Origin: an uncultured Methanobrevibacter sp.
GTDB lineage: Archaea > Methanobacteriota > Methanobacteria > Methanobacteriales > Methanobacteriaceae
Assembly (NCBI RefSeq): GCF_900314615.1
Contig: NZ_OMWA01000006.1
Span: forward strand, 35,596-99,595
Length of the DNA: 64,000 bases
Direction: 5' to 3'
The translations under genes were made by a program, and so were the position numbers. Shown piece after piece: positions 62,104 through 64,000 of this stretch. Positions within the stretch are counted from its first letter, which is position 1. The number at the start of each line of letters is the position of its first letter. The notes beneath the pieces were generated by a model that did no database searches, had not been told where the DNA came from, and saw only the letters and a program-made list of their open reading frames with translations.

Positions 62104-62236
62104 TGGTTCGGAAAAACTTGAAGTAATAACTCTGATTGATGAACCATTTTCCTATATGTCCATAAATTCCCAAAAACCAATATTAAAGAACAATAAGAAA
62201 TATTCTCGGTAAAAAGAGTTATTGCCCAAGTTTTTC
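62104..62236 (+). promoter_or_regulatory. Long structured 5' leader of grpE-dnaK
   Basis: GAAAAACTTG (62111-62120) pairs perfectly with CAAGTTTTTC (62227-62236), and AATAACTC (62125-62132) with GAGTTATT (62216-62223), forming a two-part stem of 18 bp around an 83-nt loop. TGGTTC (62104-62109) and GAACCA (62141-62146) offer a competing pairing. The stem ends about 25 nt before the grpE ATG, near the AAAGGTG ribosome site. Confidence 0.5.
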
Positions 62237-62260
62237 AAAAAAACACTAAAAGGTGTACAT

Positions 62261-62812
62261 ATGACTGACGAAAATAAAAGCGAAACTGAAGTTAGCAAAA
62301 AAGATCTTCAAGAAAAATACGAGGAACTTCTCGAAGAGGTAACTCAGAAAAGTGAAGAAATAGAAAAACTCAAAGAAGATCTTGAAAAACAAGAAGGTGA
62401 AACTCAAGAGTATATTTCACTATCCCAAAGACTCCAGGCAGATTTCGAAAATTTCAAAAAAATAACCGATAAACAAAACAAAGAAATCATTAAATTTGCT
62501 AATGAAAATATATTAAAAGAGTTTTTAGACTGTTATGAAGATTTCGGTAGAGCTTTAGAAGTTGAAGATGACAAAAACTTAAGAGAAGGCATAGAACTTA
62601 CTTATAACAAATTTAAAGATATTTTAGCTAAAGAAGGCGTTGAAGAAATACCTGCAAAAGGTGAAAAATTCGATTTGAATAAACATGAAGCATTAATGGT
62701 TCAAAAATCAGATGATGTTGAAAACGGATACATCATTGAAGAATTGATGAAAGGCTACATGTATAAAGATAAAGTTCTGAAATACTCAAAAGTTATTGTT
62801 TGTAAAAAATAA
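62261..62812 (+). CDS. grpE: Nucleotide exchange factor GrpE
   Basis: A 183-residue GrpE that releases ADP from DnaK. The first half (about 10-75) is an acidic coiled coil (LEEVTQKSEEIEKLKEDLEK); the second half has ADFENFKKITDKQ, FLDCYEDFGRAL and the beta domain ending KVLKYSKVIVCK. The ATG at 62261 follows AAAGGTG; a frame opening 13 codons earlier has no ribosome site and is not conserved in type. First gene of the grpE-dnaK operon. Confidence 0.94.
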   Translation: MTDENKSETEVSKKDLQEKYEELLEEVTQKSEEIEKLKEDLEKQEGETQEYISLSQRLQADFENFKKITDKQNKEIIKFANENILKEFLDCYEDFGRALEVEDDKNLREGIELTYNKFKDILAKEGVEEIPAKGEKFDLNKHEALMVQKSDDVENGYIIEELMKGYMYKDKVLKYSKVIVCKK

Positions 62813-62854
62813 TGTTTATTAAATAATTCATGAAAAAATAATAAGGTGATAATT

Positions 62855-64000
62855 ATGTCTGATACTAAAAAAGAAAAAATTATTGGAATTGATTTAGGTA
62901 CAAGTAACTCAGCAGCATCTGTACTTGTAGGAGGAAAACCAACAACCATTCCTTCCGCTGAAGGAGCAAGCCAATACGGTAAATCTTTCCCAAGTTATGT
63001 TGCATTTACTGACGACGGACAAATGTTAGTTGGAGAACCAGCAAGAAGACAAGCAGTTACCAACCCGGAAAATACTATAAGCGCAATCAAAAGAAGTATG
63101 GGTACTGATCACAAAGTTACTGTAAACGGAAAACAATATTCTCCACAGGAAATTTCCGCATTCATCTTACAAAAAATTAAAAAAGATGCTGAAACCTTTT
63201 TAGGCGAACCTATTGAAAAAGCTGTAATTACCGTACCTGCATACTTTGACGATAACCAAAGAACCGCAACTAAAGACGCAGGTACCATTGCTGGACTTGA
63301 CGTTGTAAGACTTGTAAACGAACCAACCGCAGCAAGTTTAGCTTACGGTCTTGATAAAGCTGAAGAAGACGACATGAACATCATGGTTTACGATTTAGGT
63401 GGAGGTACCTTAGACGTAACTATTATGGAATTCGGTGGAGGAGTATTTGAAGTAAGATCCACCAGCGGAGACACCCAACTCGGTGGTACCGATATGGATA
63501 ATGTATTAATCAAATACCTGGCTGATGAATTCAAAGCACAGGAAGGTATTGACTTAATGGATAATGATCAAGCAGTACAAAGGTTAAGAGAAGCTGCTGA
63601 AAAAGCAAAAATCGAATTATCCACCACTACAACCACTGAAGTAAACTTACCATTCATTGCAATGGGAACTGATGGAACCCCTAAAAACTTAATCATTTCA
63701 CTCACCAGAGCAAAATTAGAAGAATTAGTTGACCACATTGTTGAAAAATCAGGTAAACCAATGCAACAAGCATTAGATGATGCTAAAATGAGCAAATCTG
63801 AAATTGATAAAATCATCTTAGTTGGTGGACCTACCAGAATGCCAATTGTGCAAAAATATGTAGAAAAATTCATAGGAAAACCAGTAGAACGTGGTATTGA
63901 TCCAATGGAATGTGTATCCATGGGTGCTGCTATTCAAGGAGGAGTATTAGCCGGTGAAATTAAAGACATCGTTCTTTTAGATGTAACTCCATTATCTTTA
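62855..64000 (+). CDS. dnaK: Molecular chaperone DnaK (3' end outside window)
   Basis: Hsp70 chaperone. The first 382 codons are present, all of the ATPase domain: GIDLGTSNSAASVL, VITVPAYFDDNQRTAT, MVYDLGGGTLDVTIMEFGGG, and ILVGGPTRMPIVQ. The linker to the substrate domain is about to begin (DIVLLDVTPLSL). The insert in lobe IIB typical of Gram-negative-like Hsp70 is shorter here. Start follows AAGGTGAT, 42 nt after grpE. In archaea these genes are thought to come from bacteria. Confidence 0.96.
   Translation, partial: MSDTKKEKIIGIDLGTSNSAASVLVGGKPTTIPSAEGASQYGKSFPSYVAFTDDGQMLVGEPARRQAVTNPENTISAIKRSMGTDHKVTVNGKQYSPQEISAFILQKIKKDAETFLGEPIEKAVITVPAYFDDNQRTATKDAGTIAGLDVVRLVNEPTAASLAYGLDKAEEDDMNIMVYDLGGGTLDVTIMEFGGGVFEVRSTSGDTQLGGTDMDNVLIKYLADEFKAQEGIDLMDNDQAVQRLREAAEKAKIELSTTTTTEVNLPFIAMGTDGTPKNLIISLTRAKLEELVDHIVEKSGKPMQQALDDAKMSKSEIDKIILVGGPTRMPIVQKYVEKFIGKPVERGIDPMECVSMGAAIQGGVLAGEIKDIVLLDVTPLSL

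Larger units (their letters stand above)
61795..62260. other. 466-nt regulatory region between regulator and grpE
   Basis: No gene. It holds, left to right, the regulator's promoter and TTAC-N5-GTAA dyad, an A/T-rich middle with a TATA-like CTTTATATACT at 61970-61980, the main grpE promoter at 62033-62048, two operators and a structured leader of about 190 nt. Confidence 0.6.

Noticed and set aside
63568..63921. Minus-strand frame opposite dnaK
   Set aside because: A codon-bias shadow of a highly expressed gene, as often seen opposite hsp70.

Overview
The window is a piece of a low-GC methanogen chromosome, almost certainly Methanobacteriales and most like Methanobrevibacter. The evidence is a complete energy-converting hydrogenase B (ehb) operon, a formylmethanofuran:tetrahydromethanopterin formyltransferase, archaeal TATA/BRE promoters combined with GGTGAT/GGAGG ribosome sites, an archaeal tRNA-Trp with a long intron, archaeosine-pathway genes and host-associated surface proteins with Ig-like repeats. 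No rRNA, CRISPR array, transposase or phage block was seen.

Layout. 1-5.6 kb: pheA (its C-terminal codons run off the window), two four-CBS proteins, queE-queD-DUF366 and a nucleotidyltransferase-fold protein. 5.9-8.3 kb: a sodium:neurotransmitter-symporter-family transporter and a Cas4-like protein. 8.4-18.2 kb, minus strand: ehbA to ehbP plus an ACT-domain gene that is probably ehbQ, tightly overlapped, encoding a membrane [NiFe] hydrogenase with Mrp-antiporter-like subunits. 18.5-33.4 kb: mostly single housekeeping genes, including an ACR3-like permease, glycosyltransferase, FUSC protein, two helicases, argG, sirtuin, sfsA, NAD(P)HX repair and a K+ channel. 33.4-37.1 kb: two tandem paralogous secreted Ig-like proteins with a conserved Cys-Cys-Ser core. 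37.2-43.5 kb: an N-terminally short Ftr, a surface-type alpha/beta-hydrolase, a flippase-like protein, the TrkH/TrkA pair and an MBL hydrolase. 43.5-44.7 kb: six tRNA genes and hjc. 45.1-57.6 kb: an AT-rich accessory stretch with a solitary restriction-endonuclease-like protein, a radical SAM enzyme, LicD, a gatB-CBS/ParB-hisE core run, then a Wzm/Wzt-type ABC exporter followed by a TagF-like polymerase. 57.5-64 kb: GNAT, larB, hypF, a winged-helix regulator and grpE-dnaK (dnaK is cut by the window edge).

How they fit together. Ehb couples ion flow to low-potential ferredoxin reduction for anabolic CO2 fixation, HypF helps build its NiFe centre, and Ftr acts in methanogenesis from CO2. TrkH/TrkA, the K+ channel and the NSS transporter handle ions and solutes. 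The exporter, TagF-like enzyme, LicD and glycosyltransferases suggest a teichoic-acid-like cell-surface polymer in an archaeon. The regulator next to grpE-dnaK, and repeated TAAC-N5-GTTA palindromes over that promoter, suggest an archaeal heat-shock repressor circuit.

Most notable: an ABC ATPase with N-terminal Ig-like domains, a tRNA-Trp intron that looks like a C/D guide RNA for C34, two genes (pheA, gatB) whose best start is ATT, tandem Cys-Cys-Ser surface proteins, and a structured leader with paired operators ahead of grpE. All functional statements come from reading the sequence and from family knowledge; no database search was run.
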